From NCBI GenBank assembly GCA_002413455.1, contig DHXA01000162.1:1-16225 (forward strand): 16,225 nt of DNA. Reading direction: 5' to 3'. The stretch comes from Rhodanobacter sp. UBA5168 (GTDB lineage Bacteria; Pseudomonadota; Gammaproteobacteria; Xanthomonadales; Rhodanobacteraceae). Under the pieces are notes generated by a model. The model saw only the letters and a program-made list of their open reading frames with translations. It was not told the origin of the DNA and searched no databases. The translations under genes were made by a program, and so were the position numbers. Below are positions 14,976-16,225 of this stretch, piece after piece; positions within the stretch are counted from its first letter, which is position 1; each line of letters opens with the position of its first letter.

Positions 14976-16225
14976 ATGACACGATGGTCACGTTCCGGCC
15001 CGTTGCTGCTGATCACCGGCAGCGTGTTCGTTTTGCTGGGCCTGACCCTTGCCGCCGGCGGCGCATACCTGCTGGTGCTGGGCGGCTCGTCCTACTACCT
15101 GCTTGCCGGACTTGGCATGGCCGTCACCGGCGCGCTGTTGATCGTGCAGCGGCGCGAGGCATTGTGGCTGTATGCGCTGGTGCTGTTCGGCACGACGGCG
15201 TGGGCGCTGATCGAGGTGCGGCTGGATTGGTGGCAGTTGTTGCCGCGGCTGGACGTGGGGTTCGCGCTGGCGCTGTGGTTGTGGCTGCCGTCAGTCAATG
15301 CCGGCCTGCGCCTGGTGCCGGATGGCCGCGACGTGAAGTTGCGTAGCGGGCGCTGGGCACTGGGTGGCGCGCTGTTGATCGCAGCCATCGTCGGTGTGGT
15401 TGCCTTGCTGCAACATCCGCATGAACATCCGGGCGAGTTCGCGCAGGCGCGCATGAACGCATCCGGCCCATCGCCGGCACCGTTCACCGCTGCCGGCGAC
15501 TGGAGCGCCTACGGCCACTCCGGTTACGGCGATCGCCATGCTCCGGCGCAACAGATCAACCCGCACAACGTGGATCAGCTTCAGCTGGCATGGACGTTTC
15601 ATACCGGCGACTTCAAGGGCCCGGGCGACCCGCGGGAAATCGCCAACGAGGTCACTCCGCTGAAGGCGAACGGCATGCTGTACCTGTGCACGCCGCACGG
15701 CATCGTGATCGCGCTGGATCCGGATACCGGCAAGCAGCGCTGGCGTTATGACCCGAAGATCAACCGGCAGGCGAAGGATTACCAGCACATGATCTGCCGC
15801 GGCGTGGCGTATCACGACTCCGGTGCCTACGTCGGGCCGGATGCAGCGGCGTGGCTGCCTGCGGTGAGCGCGTCCAGCGCCGCACCGGGCAAGCCGCCGC
15901 CGGTGCCCAAGGGCGCGTTGCCGATATCGCGCATCCATTTCGAGGAATGCCCACGGCGCATCTTTGCGCCGACGGCGGACGCCACCATCGTGGCGATCAA
16001 TGCCGACACCGGTCAGCTGTGCGAGAGCTTTGGCGATCACGGCGTGATCGGGCTGTACGAACACCAGCCGATGAAGCAGCACGGTTTCCTCAATCCCACC
16101 TCGCCACCGGTAGCGACGCGGCATGTGCTGATCGTCGGCGCCAGCGTCACCGACAACGGTTCGACCGACGAACCCTCCGGCGCGATCCGCGGCTACGACA
16201 TCGACAGCGGCAGGCTGCTGTGGAA
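14976..16225 (+). CDS. gcd: Membrane-bound PQQ-dependent glucose dehydrogenase (N-terminal part)
   Basis: The first 416 residues of a quinoprotein that oxidises D-glucose to gluconolactone in the periplasm and passes electrons to ubiquinone; the frame is open at the right edge. The ATG at 14976 has a modest GAGA five bases upstream. Five membrane segments are visible (about 10-30, 35-56, 62-80, 92-108, 128-146), as in Escherichia coli mGDH. The periplasmic beta-propeller then begins with GDWSAYGHSGYGDRHAP (174-190) and shows QINPHNV, NEVTPLK, YLCTPHG, CRGVAYH (274-280), ECPRRI (324-329), AINADTGQLCE and SVTDN, all landmarks of the family. Compared with the E. coli enzyme as I recall it, a Pro/Ala-rich insertion lies at about 288-318. 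Full-length members have about 800 residues, so roughly half is missing. It could divert glucose made by the upstream locus into gluconate, though it is not part of that operon. Confidence 0.95.
   Translation, partial: MTRWSRSGPLLLITGSVFVLLGLTLAAGGAYLLVLGGSSYYLLAGLGMAVTGALLIVQRREALWLYALVLFGTTAWALIEVRLDWWQLLPRLDVGFALALWLWLPSVNAGLRLVPDGRDVKLRSGRWALGGALLIAAIVGVVALLQHPHEHPGEFAQARMNASGPSPAPFTAAGDWSAYGHSGYGDRHAPAQQINPHNVDQLQLAWTFHTGDFKGPGDPREIANEVTPLKANGMLYLCTPHGIVIALDPDTGKQRWRYDPKINRQAKDYQHMICRGVAYHDSGAYVGPDAAAWLPAVSASSAAPGKPPPVPKGALPISRIHFEECPRRIFAPTADATIVAINADTGQLCESFGDHGVIGLYEHQPMKQHGFLNPTSPPVATRHVLIVGASVTDNGSTDEPSGAIRGYDIDSGRLLW

Noticed and set aside
1..16225. CRISPR arrays, insertion sequences, phage genes or toxin-antitoxin pairs
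   Set aside because: I saw no regularly spaced direct repeats, transposase or integrase motifs, or small gene pairs of that kind. The window reads as ordinary chromosomal metabolic DNA.

Overview
The window is high-GC gammaproteobacterial DNA. Its gene set suggests a Xanthomonadales genome, probably the Rhodanobacter/Dyella/Luteibacter side: a very large TonB-dependent receptor next to glycosidases, an alpha-glucosidase that reads as a homologue of Xanthomonas XgtA, periplasmic peptidases and a PQQ glucose dehydrogenase. The taxonomic placement is inferred from protein resemblance, not computed.

Region 1 (1-10833) is an alpha-glucoside utilisation locus organised around a divergent control region (7673-8147). 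Leftward (minus strand) run a TonB-dependent receptor (4778-7672), a flavin-dependent tryptophan-halogenase-like protein (3174-4682), a secreted GH13 alpha-amylase-type enzyme (1564-3093) and a secreted GH31 glycosidase (1547 to beyond the left edge). Rightward run a cytoplasmic GH13 alpha-glucosidase (8148-9770) and an exported esterase (9811-10833). The likely flow is: the receptor imports malto-oligosaccharides or similar glucans, GH13 and GH31 trim them in the periplasm, and the XgtA-like enzyme splits or transglucosylates the small products in the cytoplasm. No inner-membrane sugar transporter or LacI-type repressor lies in the window; both may sit beyond the left edge. The control region holds two near-identical LacI-type operators (TGNATACGTATNCA), one facing each transcription unit in the same relative orientation. 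A strong intrinsic terminator lies between the receptor and the halogenase gene.

Region 2 (10834-12557) is a minus-strand M28 zinc aminopeptidase-type gene, convergent with the esterase and separated from it by a hairpin. A gap of about 530 bases (12558-13086) with no supported gene follows.

Region 3 (13087-16225) holds a lone GT9 heptosyltransferase-like gene, a convergent hairpin, a small exported protein with two tandem PepSY-like repeats (minus strand), and the start of a membrane-bound PQQ glucose dehydrogenase (gcd), which runs off the right edge.

The points most worth a second look are the halogenase-like flavoprotein inside a sugar-uptake operon, and the duplicated, orientation-conserved operators in the divergent control region.
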